NCBI RefSeq assembly: GCF_006442965.1 | Contig: NZ_VFWX01000016.1 | Location: 62,001-126,000 of the forward strand | Length of the DNA: 64,000 bases | Reading direction: 5' to 3' | From: Mesorhizobium sp. CU3 | Lineage (GTDB): Bacteria; Pseudomonadota; Alphaproteobacteria; Rhizobiales; Rhizobiaceae | In this document: piece after piece, positions 8,208 to 16,444 of the stretch | How positions within the stretch are numbered: position 1 is the stretch's first letter | How the letters are laid out: every line of letters begins with the position of its first letter | Translations under genes and position numbers: made by a program | The notes under the pieces: generated by a model | Told to the model about the DNA's origin: nothing | Seen by the model: only the letters and a program-made list of their open reading frames with translations | Databases searched by the model: none

Positions 8208-8480
8208 TTACTTCTGATACGCGATGATGCATGTCAGGGGAAAAATTGTGAGCGAATCTTTCACTTTCGCAGTGACGGCCTGGGTGACAGACTTTCGCGC
8301 ACCTTCTATCGCTGGATCATCGGACCGAAAGCCGGGAAACCTTGATATCTGAATGTGAGCTATCTGCTCATAATAGACAATCGATCCAGAAACGTCCGTT
8401 TGATCTTGTCCAACGAAAACATCTACAGATGAACGAGCACAAAACGGAGATACCCAGCAACGAAAGCTAGTGCCATTAAA
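8208..8480 (-). pseudogene. Possible decayed small gene with no recognised family
   Basis: The 400 bases between the histone-like and dinB genes are visibly less GC-rich than the neighbours. A leftward frame ending at 8208 encodes a plausible-looking tail (SIVYYEQIAHIQISRF, then SDDPAIEGARKSVTQAVTAK) but has no good start. A second frame starting from an ATG near 8474 gives a hydrophobic, signal-like MALAFVAGYL and then stops. Together these look like a frameshifted small exported protein, but this is weak; it could equally be non-coding. Confidence 0.25.
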
Positions 8481-8493
8481 GCGAGCTATCGGC

Positions 8494-9045
8494 TCACATT
8501 CTATTGGCCCGCGGCTGAGGCCCCCGTGCCTCGGGGCTACCCGCCAGACGGCGCGCCGGTTCGGCCTGGTGCAGGTGGACGGAGTAAGTGTCCCAGGGCG
8601 GCGAGGCCAAGATCCCGGCCAGCATTCGGCCGATCTCGCCGCGATGATAGCTGCCGTGCAGCACGACATGGGTGAGCATCTCCTGCCTGGTCATGCAGCC
8701 TTTGTCGCCATCGGTGAAGATGAAGGCGACGGGCTCCGCAAGCCCTTGCTCCGAAACGGTTTCGAGATAGTCGAGATACCAGCGATCGGTCTCGGCCACC
8801 GCGGCGCGCAGCGCGTCCGGCAGCGGCGTCTCCTCGGTGTTGTCGCTGGCATAGCCATGGGCAGTGCCGGCCAGATGCGCGGCGAATATCCGCGACACGA
8901 CATGGATGTGGTTCATCAGCCGGATCGCTGCTTGGCGCTCTTGCGCATTGCTATCCGGATCCATACCGACGAGCCTTTCCAGAAATTCGTCATTGGCCCA
9001 GGCCTGGTAGACAAGCAGGTCCTTCAGCAACATCTTGGCGCTCAT
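8494..9045 (-). CDS. DinB-family (YfiT-like) putative metal-dependent protein
   Basis: A 183-residue four-helix-bundle protein of the DinB/YfiT superfamily. The three metal-binding histidines typical of the family are visible: one in the helix around MNHIHVVSRIF and two in LTHVVLHGSYHRGEI. Family members include thiol S-transferases using bacillithiol or mycothiol and damage-inducible proteins of unknown function; the activity here is not predictable. The ATG at 9045 (MSAKMLLKDL) begins the domain. It is divergent from the tetR gene at 9170, which may regulate it. Confidence 0.85.
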   Translation of the reverse strand: MSAKMLLKDLLVYQAWANDEFLERLVGMDPDSNAQERQAAIRLMNHIHVVSRIFAAHLAGTAHGYASDNTEETPLPDALRAAVAETDRWYLDYLETVSEQGLAEPVAFIFTDGDKGCMTRQEMLTHVVLHGSYHRGEIGRMLAGILASPPWDTYSVHLHQAEPARRLAGSPEARGPQPRANRM

Positions 9046-9169
9046 GCGTCGGCTCCATTTGCGAGCGTGGTTCGTGCAATTCCGGACGCAAACCGCTCCA
9101 AATTCCACCCGGATTTGCGTTGGCGTCGAATGTGAGTAAGCTGTTCATATCTTCGGGGAACCGGCCAGG

Positions 9170-9790
9170 ATGTCTACTCGCATTGCAAAGTCCGTTCCAC
9201 GCATGCGCAAGGCGCCGCGCCAGGCGCGTTCGATCGCAACCGTGGAGGCGATCATCGAGGCCGGTGCTCGCGTTCTGAGCGAGCTCGGCTGGGGCGGCTT
9301 CAGCACCAACAAGGTCGCCGAGGCAGCCGGCGTGAGCATCGGCTCGCTCTATCAATATTTTCCCGACAAGCTCGCTTTGGTCGAAGCGATTCGGCGCCGA
9401 CACTTCGATCATGTGCTGTCCGTGATTCGCGAAGCGGCAGCGGATGAGAAGCCGCTCAGGCAATTCGCGCGCGAATTGGTGCGCGGCATGATCGATGCAC
9501 ACTCGATCCATCCGACGCTGCATCAGGTGCTGCTCGACGAGGCGCCCGGCGACCGTGGCTCGCGCGCCGCGCACGCCTCGTTCCAGTCACGCTATCTCGA
9601 ACATTATACCGCCGCCGTCACGCAATACCGCCGGCGCCGCAAGGACACAGAGACGATGGCGCGCGTGCTGTCCTCGGCGATCGAGGGCGTGATCCACAAC
9701 GCGGCGCGCCGCAACATGCTGGAAGCGCCGGAGTTGCAGAAGCAGCTCGTCGAACTGATCTTTGCCTATCTGTCGCCGGCGACGCGTTGA
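9170..9790 (+). CDS. TetR/AcrR-family transcriptional regulator
   Basis: A 206-residue regulator with an N-terminal TetR helix-turn-helix (residues about 20-65, including AEAAGVSIGSLYQYFPDK) and a helical ligand-binding C-terminal domain. TetR proteins usually repress a divergent or own gene and release it on binding a small ligand. The divergent partner is dinB (124 bases between the starts). That gap contains a widely spaced dyad ACGCAAA (9086-9092) / TTTGCGT (9114-9120), a possible site. The ligand is unknown. Confidence 0.9.
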   Translation: MSTRIAKSVPRMRKAPRQARSIATVEAIIEAGARVLSELGWGGFSTNKVAEAAGVSIGSLYQYFPDKLALVEAIRRRHFDHVLSVIREAAADEKPLRQFARELVRGMIDAHSIHPTLHQVLLDEAPGDRGSRAAHASFQSRYLEHYTAAVTQYRRRRKDTETMARVLSSAIEGVIHNAARRNMLEAPELQKQLVELIFAYLSPATR

Positions 9791-9826
9791 GCGCCGGATC
9801 GGCAGGCGACAGCCGAGGACCGGCGC

Positions 9827-10663
9827 TTACCCCTGATAACCGAGGCAGATGGCGCCAAGCGCGACGACGGCGCAGGCGCCGACGCGCCGCGGCGTCAGTT
9901 GCTCGCCGAGGAAGAAGCGCCCGATGAAGGCGGCGAAGACGACGCTGGTTTCGCGGATGGCGGTGATCGGGCCGGCAGGACCGAGCGCGAAGGCGGCGAC
10001 CACCGCGCCATAGGCGAGCAGCGCGAACAGACCGCCGGCAAGCGCCTGCCGCGTCTGCGGCGCGCGCCACTCGACGGCGAGACGGCCGCGCAAAGCGATG
10101 AAGGTGGCGGGCAGCAAGGCGCCGTAGGCGAGCAGCACCCAGGCTGTGTAGGCGCCGCTGCTGCCGGCCGCGCGCACGCCGATCGCATCGACGGTGGCGT
10201 AGGCGGCGATGATCGCGCCGGTGGCCAGCGCATAGAGGATCGAAATCGTCGAGGCCCGCTCCCGGCCCAGCGACAGGCCCATGATGCCGCACGCGACCAG
10301 CGCGACGCCGACGATTTCGGGCATGCTGAGTTGCTGGCCGGCCAGGCCAAAGCTGCCGAGCGTGACCAGCAGCGGCACGCTGCCGCGCACGATCGGATAG
10401 ACTTGGCCGAGCTCGCCATGGCGATAGGCGGCCACCAGGAAGACGCTGTAGCCGACCTGAAGCACGGCCGAGGCTACGACATAAGGCCATGCCGCGGCGG
10501 CCGGCAAGGCATGCAAGAGCGCCAGCGGAACGGCAAGCACGGTGCTGGAGAAACTCATCACGGTGACCGTCCACAGGCGGTCGGCGCCGGTGCGCAGGAA
10601 GGCGTTCCAGCGGGCATGCAGGATGGCCGCGAACAGCGCGAGCCCGACCACCGCCGCGCTCAT
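9827..10663 (-). CDS. EamA/DMT-superfamily membrane transporter
   Basis: A 278-residue integral membrane protein with about ten hydrophobic helices in two related halves, the EamA (drug/metabolite transporter) layout. Such proteins export amino acids, metabolites or drugs; the substrate cannot be read. Its start ATG (10663) overlaps the stop of the upstream TetR gene as ATGA, so regulator and transporter form one translationally coupled operon, the usual arrangement for a ligand-induced exporter. An inverted repeat GCGCCGG/CCGGCGC at 9791-9826, between the convergent tetR and this gene, may act as a bidirectional terminator, though it lacks a clear T run. Confidence 0.88.
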   Translation of the reverse strand: MSAAVVGLALFAAILHARWNAFLRTGADRLWTVTVMSFSSTVLAVPLALLHALPAAAAWPYVVASAVLQVGYSVFLVAAYRHGELGQVYPIVRGSVPLLVTLGSFGLAGQQLSMPEIVGVALVACGIMGLSLGRERASTISILYALATGAIIAAYATVDAIGVRAAGSSGAYTAWVLLAYGALLPATFIALRGRLAVEWRAPQTRQALAGGLFALLAYGAVVAAFALGPAGPITAIRETSVVFAAFIGRFFLGEQLTPRRVGACAVVALGAICLGYQG

Positions 10664-11259
10664 TGCAAGTTGCTCCCGCTGGGCAGGCTGCTCGCGCCGG
10701 CCATAATTGCGGCGGCCGCCTTGCGGGCATTGCCGATGGCCGCGTCCACCTCGCCCATCTGCGCCATCAGCGTGGCGCCCTCGATCAGCATCAGCAGCGC
10801 GGCGGCTGCGCCTTGCGCCCGTTCGCGCGGCATCGCCGCCTCGAGGATCGCCTGCATGCGTTGCCGCAGACCGTTCTTCTGCCGCGACACAGCCTGGAAT
10901 ACCGGATGTCCAGGATCGCCGAACTCGGCGAGCGCATGCGCGAACAGGCAGCCGTGGAAATCCGGATCGCGAAACCAGCGCTCGTGCCAGTCGAGGATCG
11001 TTGCGATCTTTTCTTGCGGCGTCGCCGGTTCGGCCATCAGCCGGTCGAGTTGGCGTTCGAAACGGCGGGCGCGATGTTCCAGCACCGCGACGATCAGCTC
11101 GTCCTTTGCCGGGAAGTGTCGATACATGGTCATCTTGGCGATGTCGGCCTCGGCGATGATGCGGTCGATGCCGGTGGCGTGGAAGCCATCGCGCTTGAAC
11201 AGCGCATAGGCGGTGTCGACGACATGCTGCCGCTTGGCCGAGGATGATGGAGGTGTCAT
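10660..11259 (-). CDS. TetR-family regulator of the downstream EamA transporter
   Basis: A 199-residue TetR regulator: an N-terminal helix-turn-helix (VDTAYALFKRDGFHATGIDRI, then IAKMTMYRHFPAKDEL) and a C-terminal effector domain with WHERWFRDPDFHGCLF. It is the first gene of a two-gene operon with the transporter (4-base overlap). A perfect palindrome GAGACAG-GT-CTGTCTC lies 24 bases before its start codon, the expected place for an autoregulatory operator. Ligand unknown. Confidence 0.92.
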   Translation of the reverse strand: MTPPSSSAKRQHVVDTAYALFKRDGFHATGIDRIIAEADIAKMTMYRHFPAKDELIVAVLEHRARRFERQLDRLMAEPATPQEKIATILDWHERWFRDPDFHGCLFAHALAEFGDPGHPVFQAVSRQKNGLRQRMQAILEAAMPRERAQGAAAALLMLIEGATLMAQMGEVDAAIGNARKAAAAIMAGASSLPSGSNLQ

Positions 11260-11282
11260 GGCGCTAAGATCTAACTGGTGAT

Positions 11283-11298
11283 GAGACAGGTCTGTCTC
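11283..11298. promoter_or_regulatory. Palindromic TetR operator candidate
   Basis: GAGACAG-GT-CTGTCTC is a perfect 7-bp inverted repeat with a 2-bp centre, 24 bases upstream of the tetR-EamA operon start at 11259. AGACAG/CTGTCT half-sites are a common form of TetR operator in alphaproteobacteria. Binding by the adjacent regulator is inferred. Confidence 0.65.
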
Positions 11299-11445
11299 TT
11301 TTCTAGCGATACCTCCGCCTTATGTCAATTGGCGAAGTCGGATCGACCTCGCAGCCGAGCGTTTGATTTATTTTCTCAGAGCGCTGTCGATTCCGCCGAG
11401 GCCCGTTCGTCGTATCATCGCAACCAACCAACGAAGGACAATTCA

Positions 11446-11850
11446 ATGCGTTTCATGATGCTGATGATCCCCGGCGGCTACGCGACCGCGGCTCCCGACG
11501 TCAGGCCCGAGGCGGAAGCCGTGGCGGCGATGATGAAATACAATGAAGAGCTGAAGCGGGCCGGTGTGCTTTTGGCGCTCGACGGGCTGCATCCGCCGTC
11601 CTCGGGCGCGCGGGTCAGCTTCAAGGGCGGCAAGCCGACCGTCACCGACGGGCCCTTCGCCGAGGTCAAGGAAGTGCTCGGCGGCTATTGGATGATCGAC
11701 GTGCGCTCGCGCGAGGAAGCGATCGAATGGGCTCGCCGCTGCCCGGCCTCCGACAATGAAGTGATCGAGGTCCGCCAGGTCTTCGAGATGAGCGACTTTT
11801 CCGACGACGTGCAGAAGGTGGCCGAAGGCTTCGACGGGCTCAAAGGTTGA
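11446..11850 (+). CDS. DGPF/YCII-domain protein, ECF42 partner
   Basis: A 134-residue protein with the YCII-related (DGPF) fold; the namesake motif is at residues 68-71 (VTDGPFAEVKE). Proteins of this type are typically encoded beside ECF42 sigma factors. Their biochemical role is unsettled. The ATG at 11446 follows an AAGGA site at 11434-11438; the open frame extends upstream to 11278 but that part is not DGPF-like. The stop overlaps the TTG start of the sigma factor, so the two are co-translated. Confidence 0.9.
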   Translation: MRFMMLMIPGGYATAAPDVRPEAEAVAAMMKYNEELKRAGVLLALDGLHPPSSGARVSFKGGKPTVTDGPFAEVKEVLGGYWMIDVRSREEAIEWARRCPASDNEVIEVRQVFEMSDFSDDVQKVAEGFDGLKG

Positions 11851-13136
11851 CCACGACGGCAACCCTGGAAGCGGTCTGGCGGATCGAGCAGCCAAAGCTC
11901 GCCGCTAGGCTGACCCGCATCCTGCGCGATGTCGGCCTGGCCGAGGAGGTGGTGCAGGATGCCTTCGTGCTGGCGCTGGAACGCTGGCCGGCGGACGGCA
12001 TCCCGTACAACCCGGCGGCCTGGCTGACGCGCGTCGCCACCAACCGGGCGCTCGACCGGCTGCGCCGCACCACCCTGATCGACGGCAAACATCGCCAGCT
12101 TGCGATCGACCTCGCCGAACTGGAGCGGCGCATCCCCGAGATCGAGGCGGCGCTGGACGAAGACATCGACGACGATCTGTTGCGGCTGATCTTCACCGCC
12201 TGCCATCCGCTGCTGCCGGCCGAGCAGCGAGCAGCACTTGCGCTGAGGATGCTGGGCGGGCTGTCGACGCCCGAGATCGCCCACGCCTTCCTGGTCCCGG
12301 AAGCGACCGTCGCCCAGCGCATCGTGCGCGCCAAGCGGGCACTGCGCGACGCAGCCATCGCCTTCGAGACGCCGCGTGACGAAGAACGAGCCGGACGCCT
12401 CGGCGCCGTGCTGGAGGTGGTCTACCTGATCTTCAACGAGGGCTATGTCGCTTCCTCAGGACCGGACTGGCTGCGTGCGGATCTCAGCAACGAGGCGATG
12501 CGGCTCGGCCGCCTGCTCGTGGCGCTGATGCCGGACGAGGCGGAGGCGCTCGGCCTGCTTTGCCTGATGGAGCTCAACGCATCGCGCTTTGCCGCCCGCA
12601 GCGACAGAGAGGGCAATCCGGTCCTGTTGCTCGACCAGGATCGCGGCCGCTGGGACTGGTCGCTGATCCGGCGCGGTCTCGACAGGCTCGGCCGCGCGAT
12701 GACGCTCGCGCCGACGCCTGGCCCCTATCAATTGCAGGCGATGATCGCCGCCTGCCAGGCCCGCGCCAGAAATGCCGCCGACACCGACTGGATCGCCATT
12801 GCCGCCTACTACCAGGCGCTGGCTTTGACTGCCCCCTCGCGCATCGTCGAGGTCAACCGCGCCGTCGCGGTCGGCATGGCCTTCGGACCGGCGCAGGGCC
12901 TGGCCATCGCCGACGCGCTGCGCGACGAGCCACGGCTGAAGGAGACGCATCTGTTGCCCACCGTGCGCGCCGAGATGCTGCAAAGGCTCGGACGGCTGGA
13001 CGAAGCCCGTGCGGAGTTCCGCCGCGCCGCCGCGCTGACCGGCAACGAGAAGGAACGCGCTGTGCTCACCGCCCGCGCCGACGCCGCTGGATCGCGTACG
13101 GACAATCCCAACAGGTCGGGTGCCGCGCGCCTATAG
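11847..13136 (+). CDS. ECF42-group RNA polymerase sigma factor with C-terminal extension
   Basis: A 429-residue sigma-70-family protein, about twice the length of a minimal ECF sigma factor. Region 2 is near the N-terminus (VGLAEEVVQDAFVLALERW, NPAAWLTRVATNRALDRLRR). Region 4 is around residues 110-160 (RAALALRMLGGLSTPEIA, then EATVAQRIVRAKRAL). The remaining 250 residues are a helical, TPR-like extension including YLIFNEGYVASSG. Fusion to this extension plus a linked DGPF gene defines the ECF42 group. No anti-sigma gene is adjacent, consistent with ECF42 control through the extension. The start is TTG, overlapping the upstream stop by 4 bases. Confidence 0.9.
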   Translation: MTTTATLEAVWRIEQPKLAARLTRILRDVGLAEEVVQDAFVLALERWPADGIPYNPAAWLTRVATNRALDRLRRTTLIDGKHRQLAIDLAELERRIPEIEAALDEDIDDDLLRLIFTACHPLLPAEQRAALALRMLGGLSTPEIAHAFLVPEATVAQRIVRAKRALRDAAIAFETPRDEERAGRLGAVLEVVYLIFNEGYVASSGPDWLRADLSNEAMRLGRLLVALMPDEAEALGLLCLMELNASRFAARSDREGNPVLLLDQDRGRWDWSLIRRGLDRLGRAMTLAPTPGPYQLQAMIAACQARARNAADTDWIAIAAYYQALALTAPSRIVEVNRAVAVGMAFGPAQGLAIADALRDEPRLKETHLLPTVRAEMLQRLGRLDEARAEFRRAAALTGNEKERAVLTARADAAGSRTDNPNRSGAARL

Positions 13137-13249
13137 CGCCTTCCCGTCTGAAAAACGTCCTCTGCCATATCGCAAAGGAGTTAGGCGTCCGAAACCGCCG
13201 GGACAGAATGGATCGTCATCACCGGTTTGTGAGTGTGCTTGCCAAGCGA

Positions 13250-13264
13250 CTCTGTGATACAGAG
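13250..13264. promoter_or_regulatory. Palindromic operator candidate for the membrane protein/wHTH operon
   Basis: CTCTGT-gat-ACAGAG is a perfect 6-bp inverted repeat 29 bases before the start of the operon at 13294. It lies between a plausible -35 (TTGCCA, 13240-13245) and a weak -10 near 13263-13268. The likely binder is the winged-helix protein encoded second in the operon, which would make this an autoregulated unit; that is inference. Confidence 0.5.
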
Positions 13265-13293
13265 TAATCTGCAAGCTACGAAGGAGCATCATC

Positions 13294-13857
13294 ATGTCGA
13301 TCGCCCATGAGCAGGCGGCGCTGTCGCTTTCCGAAATCTCCGAGGCCGAGCGCCGCACCCGACAGGCGCTCGATTACGGCCGCGCCAGCGATTTTCTTAT
13401 CCTCTGGGGCATCGTGACGGGAGCAGCCTTCGCGCTCGTCCAGTTCTTGCCCGGACGGGCGAACGAGATCTGGCTCGGCGCGGATGCCGTCGGCATTGCG
13501 GCGTCGGTAGCGATCGCCCGCTGGCCCGGCCGCCGGCAGCTATGCGCCCGCCGCGACCCGCGCCTGCTTGCCGCGTTTGCCGTTCTGTTCTGCTACGGCA
13601 TCGCCTGGTCGTTTCTCTTCGTCGGCGTCGATCCGCGCAAGATGGCGGTGTTCTGGGCGACGCTGATGATGAGCGGCTATGTCATGGCCGGCCTGTGGCG
13701 CGGTTATGTGCTCGGCCTCTGCGGACTGGCGATCAGTGCGCTGGCGTTTGCAGGCTATTGTCTCGCGGGCGCCTGGTTTCCCCTGTGGATGGCGGCGACC
13801 TATGGCGGCGGGCTCATCGCCGGCGGCCTGTGGCTGCGGCATGTCGGGGCACGCTGA
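13294..13857 (+). CDS. Hypothetical integral membrane protein
   Basis: A 187-residue protein with a polar N-terminal segment (about 35 residues, rich in Glu and Arg) followed by five or six hydrophobic helices. I recognise no family motif. It has a good GAAGGAG ribosome binding site and overlaps the following winged-helix regulator by one base (TGATG), so it is probably the target of, or a sensor for, that regulator. Membrane-protein/winged-helix pairs of this type are widespread, but function is unknown. Confidence 0.75.
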   Translation: MSIAHEQAALSLSEISEAERRTRQALDYGRASDFLILWGIVTGAAFALVQFLPGRANEIWLGADAVGIAASVAIARWPGRRQLCARRDPRLLAAFAVLFCYGIAWSFLFVGVDPRKMAVFWATLMMSGYVMAGLWRGYVLGLCGLAISALAFAGYCLAGAWFPLWMAATYGGGLIAGGLWLRHVGAR

Positions 13858-14165
13858 TGGGCGCCGACGAGATCATCCACCAGAGCACGCGGCTCAAGAT
13901 CATGGCGGCGCTTAACCTCTTGGAGAAAGGCGCCGCGCTCGAATTCACCCGGCTGAAGGCGATCGTCGGCGCCACCGACGGCAATCTCGGCGCGCATCTC
14001 GATACGCTCGGCAAGGCCGGCTATGTCGAGGTCGAAAAACTGTTCGTCGGGCGCCGGCCGCAGACGCGCGTCACGGCGACGGCAGCCGGGCGGCGCGCTT
14101 TCCGCGACCATGTCGTGTTCCTGCGCACCATCCTCGACCAGGCCGAACAGCCGGGAGCCGGCTGA
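13857..14165 (+). CDS. Winged-helix DNA-binding transcriptional regulator
   Basis: A 102-residue protein that is essentially one winged helix-turn-helix (HTH_34/ArsR-MarR-like): STRLKIMAALNLLEKG, then VGATDGNLGAHLDTLGKAGYVE as recognition helix and the start of the wing, and TRVTATAAGRRAF at the end of the wing. There is no separate ligand domain, suggesting control by dimerisation or by the co-encoded membrane protein. Its ATG overlaps the stop of that gene. A palindrome upstream of the operon (13250-13264) is its likely site. Confidence 0.85.
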   Translation: MGADEIIHQSTRLKIMAALNLLEKGAALEFTRLKAIVGATDGNLGAHLDTLGKAGYVEVEKLFVGRRPQTRVTATAAGRRAFRDHVVFLRTILDQAEQPGAG

Positions 14166-14184
14166 GCGCTCTCGGTGCCGGATC

Positions 14185-14799
14185 TCAGCGCGTGGCGACC
14201 ACGGCCACGCCGGCGCCGATCATCACGCCGCCCGCCACGCGGTTGACGCGGCGAACGATCTTCGGCGTACGCAACAGCCTGCGGGCGCGGCCGGCAAGCA
14301 GAACATGGCCACCGATGACCACGACCTCGACCGCCAGGATCACCGCCATGAGCATGCCGAGATGGCCTGGCGTGAGCGATGCGCCGACCACGTTCGGCAG
14401 CAGCGCCACGTAGAAAAGCGGCATCTTCGGATTGCCGAGATTGAGGGCAATGCCGGTGGCAAAGACCATCAGCAATCCGCGCCGGCCGGAGACGGGTTGC
14501 AGCTCCGGCACCACGGGTGCCGCAGTCCAGAGCCTGACGCCCATCCATATCAGATAGGCAGCACCGCCATAGCGAAGCACGGTCATGACGACAGCCATCT
14601 TGGCGGCGATGATCGACAGACCGAAAGCGGCCAGCGTCAGGAAGACGAGGATGCCCACCACCGTTCCGGCGCCATAGGCGATGCCCGATGCGGCGCCATT
14701 GGAGATGGTGCGGGCGATGATCGTCATATTGTCCGGGCCGGGGCTGGCGGCAAAAACGAAGAAGGCAGCCGCGAAGGCGAGCAGGGTGGAAAGATCCAT
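14185..14799 (-). CDS. LysE/RhtB-family translocator
   Basis: A 204-residue membrane protein with the N-terminal signature SPGPDNMTII and about six hydrophobic helices, which places it in the LysE/RhtB family of amino-acid exporters. Likely substrates are amino acids or homoserine-type compounds, but substrate specificity cannot be inferred from sequence alone. It is convergent with the winged-helix gene (19 bases between stops) and no dedicated regulator is obvious. Confidence 0.9.
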   Translation of the reverse strand: MDLSTLLAFAAAFFVFAASPGPDNMTIIARTISNGAASGIAYGAGTVVGILVFLTLAAFGLSIIAAKMAVVMTVLRYGGAAYLIWMGVRLWTAAPVVPELQPVSGRRGLLMVFATGIALNLGNPKMPLFYVALLPNVVGASLTPGHLGMLMAVILAVEVVVIGGHVLLAGRARRLLRTPKIVRRVNRVAGGVMIGAGVAVVATR

Positions 14800-14852
14800 G
14801 AAGCTTCCCGTTTCACAATCTCATGGCGGCGCCGGCGCCGCGCAAACAGAAA

Positions 14853-14877
14853 CGCCGCGGACATTCCAGCCGCGGCG
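14853..14877 (-). terminator. Terminator-like hairpin after the secreted protein gene
   Basis: A perfect 8-bp stem CGCCGCGG (14853-14860) / CCGCGGCG (14870-14877) with a 9-base loop. Read leftward it is followed by TTTCTGTTTG. It sits just after the stop of the leftward gene at 14902. Confidence 0.65.
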
Positions 14878-14901
14878 CATTATCCCGGACCGTCAGATGC
14901 T

Positions 14902-15354
14902 TCAGCGCAAGACGCGGCAGCGGCCGTTATACACCAGCCAGCGGTCGAAGCCCGAGACGCAGAACTCGACATTGTCGCCGATCGAGGCAAAGCCCTGGCC
15001 TTCCTCGATCAGGTAGAAGATCGAGCGGTCGCGGCCGTCCGACAGGTTGACGGTGGCGCGGCAATAGTGGCGGCCGATCGGCCATTCGTCGCTGGCCGCC
15101 TCATAGCGATGCTGGCGGATGTTGCGGAAATCGGTAATCGCGACATTCGGCAGATGGGGCACGTGATGCACCTGGTAAGAGAAGCGGTGCGTGATCCTGC
15201 TCAGCACCCAGCTTTCGCCACAGACGCTGCCATCGTCCCCGGAATAGGTGCCGAGGTCGGCGGCCTGCGCCGCCTGGGTGAAGCCCAGAGGAGCGGCAAA
15301 GGGTGTGGAGAGCGCAACCAGCGCGGCAAGAGCGGAATGGGCGAAGCGAGTCAT
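14902..15354 (-). CDS. Hypothetical secreted cysteine-containing protein
   Basis: A 150-residue protein with a signal peptide (MTRFAHSALAALVALSTPFA..., cleavage probably after AAQAA near residue 31). The mature part contains four cysteines (SVCGE, HYCRA, EFCVS, GRCRV), which could make two disulfides in the periplasm. I recognise no family. The ATG at 15354 is chosen because it begins the signal peptide; the frame runs 16 codons further upstream. A hairpin terminator follows. Confidence 0.75.
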   Translation of the reverse strand: MTRFAHSALAALVALSTPFAAPLGFTQAAQAADLGTYSGDDGSVCGESWVLSRITHRFSYQVHHVPHLPNVAITDFRNIRQHRYEAASDEWPIGRHYCRATVNLSDGRDRSIFYLIEEGQGFASIGDNVEFCVSGFDRWLVYNGRCRVLR

Positions 15355-15481
15355 GACAGCCTCCCGAAGGTGATGCGCGCACTGTGCGGATTCGCTCGGC
15401 AACGGTCAAGCGGTTGCGAAAACAATGGTTTCCGCAAAACTTCGTTCCTCGGCGACCCGGCTAAAGAGAGAGCACCCCACA

Positions 15482-16294
15482 TCAGGCCACGGCGACAATC
15501 ACATGCGCCTGGATTTTGGCCGCGACCGCGCCGCTGCCGTGCCTGTCCGCGATCGCGGCTTCGGCGTAGTCGGTGGCTGCCCGTAGCTTTACGGCGTCCC
15601 TTGCCTCGATTTCGTTGCGCAGCAGCGTTCCCTGACAATAGGCGACGGCGGGGATGCGTGGCGAGGCCGCCCTGCTCTGCTCGGCTCTTGTCTCGATAGC
15701 CGTATCGGAAAAGCCTGCATCCTGCAGCTCGCCACGGATCAGCGCCGTGTCGTGGTAGCCGTGCGGCGTACGCGCCAGAAAGCGGGGTGGATCGCCGGGA
15801 AAAATGCTGGCGAGCGCATTGGTCACGTCATCGGCGAACACATTCTCCTCGATGCGGTCCCACACGTTGAACAGGAAACGCCCGCCGGGCTTGAGCACAC
15901 GCCTGGCTTCTCGATAGGCGGACACGCGGCTGGGGAAGAACATCGCGCCGAACTGACAGCAGACGACGTCGAAGGCTGCATCATCGAACGGCAGCGCCAG
16001 GGCATCCGCCTGACGCCATTGGATGCGGGCGTCGGCACCTTGCCGCGACGCGGCGTGGTCGAGCATCGGCTGGTTGAGGTCGGTCACAACATAGCTTGCG
16101 TCGGGAGACAGCTTTGGCGCCAAGGCGCGGGTGACGACCCCGGTACCAGCGGCGGTCTCCAGGACGGCGCCAGGCGAAAAGGACGCCGCCCGTCTGGCAA
16201 GATCCGCGGCATAGGGCTCGAAGATCAACGGCACCATGTAACGGTCGTAGTTTTCCGGCACCGAGCCAGCAAAGATCTTGTCCGTTTCCAGCAT
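15482..16294 (-). CDS. Class I SAM-dependent methyltransferase
   Basis: A 270-residue methyltransferase. Motif I (VLETAAGTGVVTRAL, about residues 44-58) binds S-adenosylmethionine; the acidic residue of motif II is in YVVTDLNQPM; motif post-II/IV is around ADALALPFDDAAFDVV; the later VLKPGGRFLFNVWD is typical of the Methyltransf_11/UbiE-like group. The acceptor is unknown and no neighbour suggests one. It is transcribed leftward with no overlap to adjacent genes. Confidence 0.88.
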   Translation of the reverse strand: MLETDKIFAGSVPENYDRYMVPLIFEPYAADLARRAASFSPGAVLETAAGTGVVTRALAPKLSPDASYVVTDLNQPMLDHAASRQGADARIQWRQADALALPFDDAAFDVVCCQFGAMFFPSRVSAYREARRVLKPGGRFLFNVWDRIEENVFADDVTNALASIFPGDPPRFLARTPHGYHDTALIRGELQDAGFSDTAIETRAEQSRAASPRIPAVAYCQGTLLRNEIEARDAVKLRAATDYAEAAIADRHGSGAVAAKIQAHVIVAVA

Positions 16295-16444
16295 GTCGCT
16301 CTCCCCTCCCCGTAACCGGCCCGAGAGGATAGCATATGCCTGTTTCCCGCGGCCGTCCTTACCCGCATGGGAGGCGTCCTTCTATGTCACCCTCGCCAGC
16401 TCGATGCCTGCAAAAACGAATACGCTGCCGAGAAGGCTCGGCGC

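Noticed and set aside
9791..9826. Strong bidirectional terminator between convergent tetR and EamA genes
   Set aside because: The GCGCCGG/CCGGCGC arms exist but the loop is long and there is no T run, so I mention it only in the EamA entry.
9899..11209. 436-codon plus-strand frame
   Set aside because: Antisense to the EamA and TetR genes, which have clear motifs and an overlapping start and stop.
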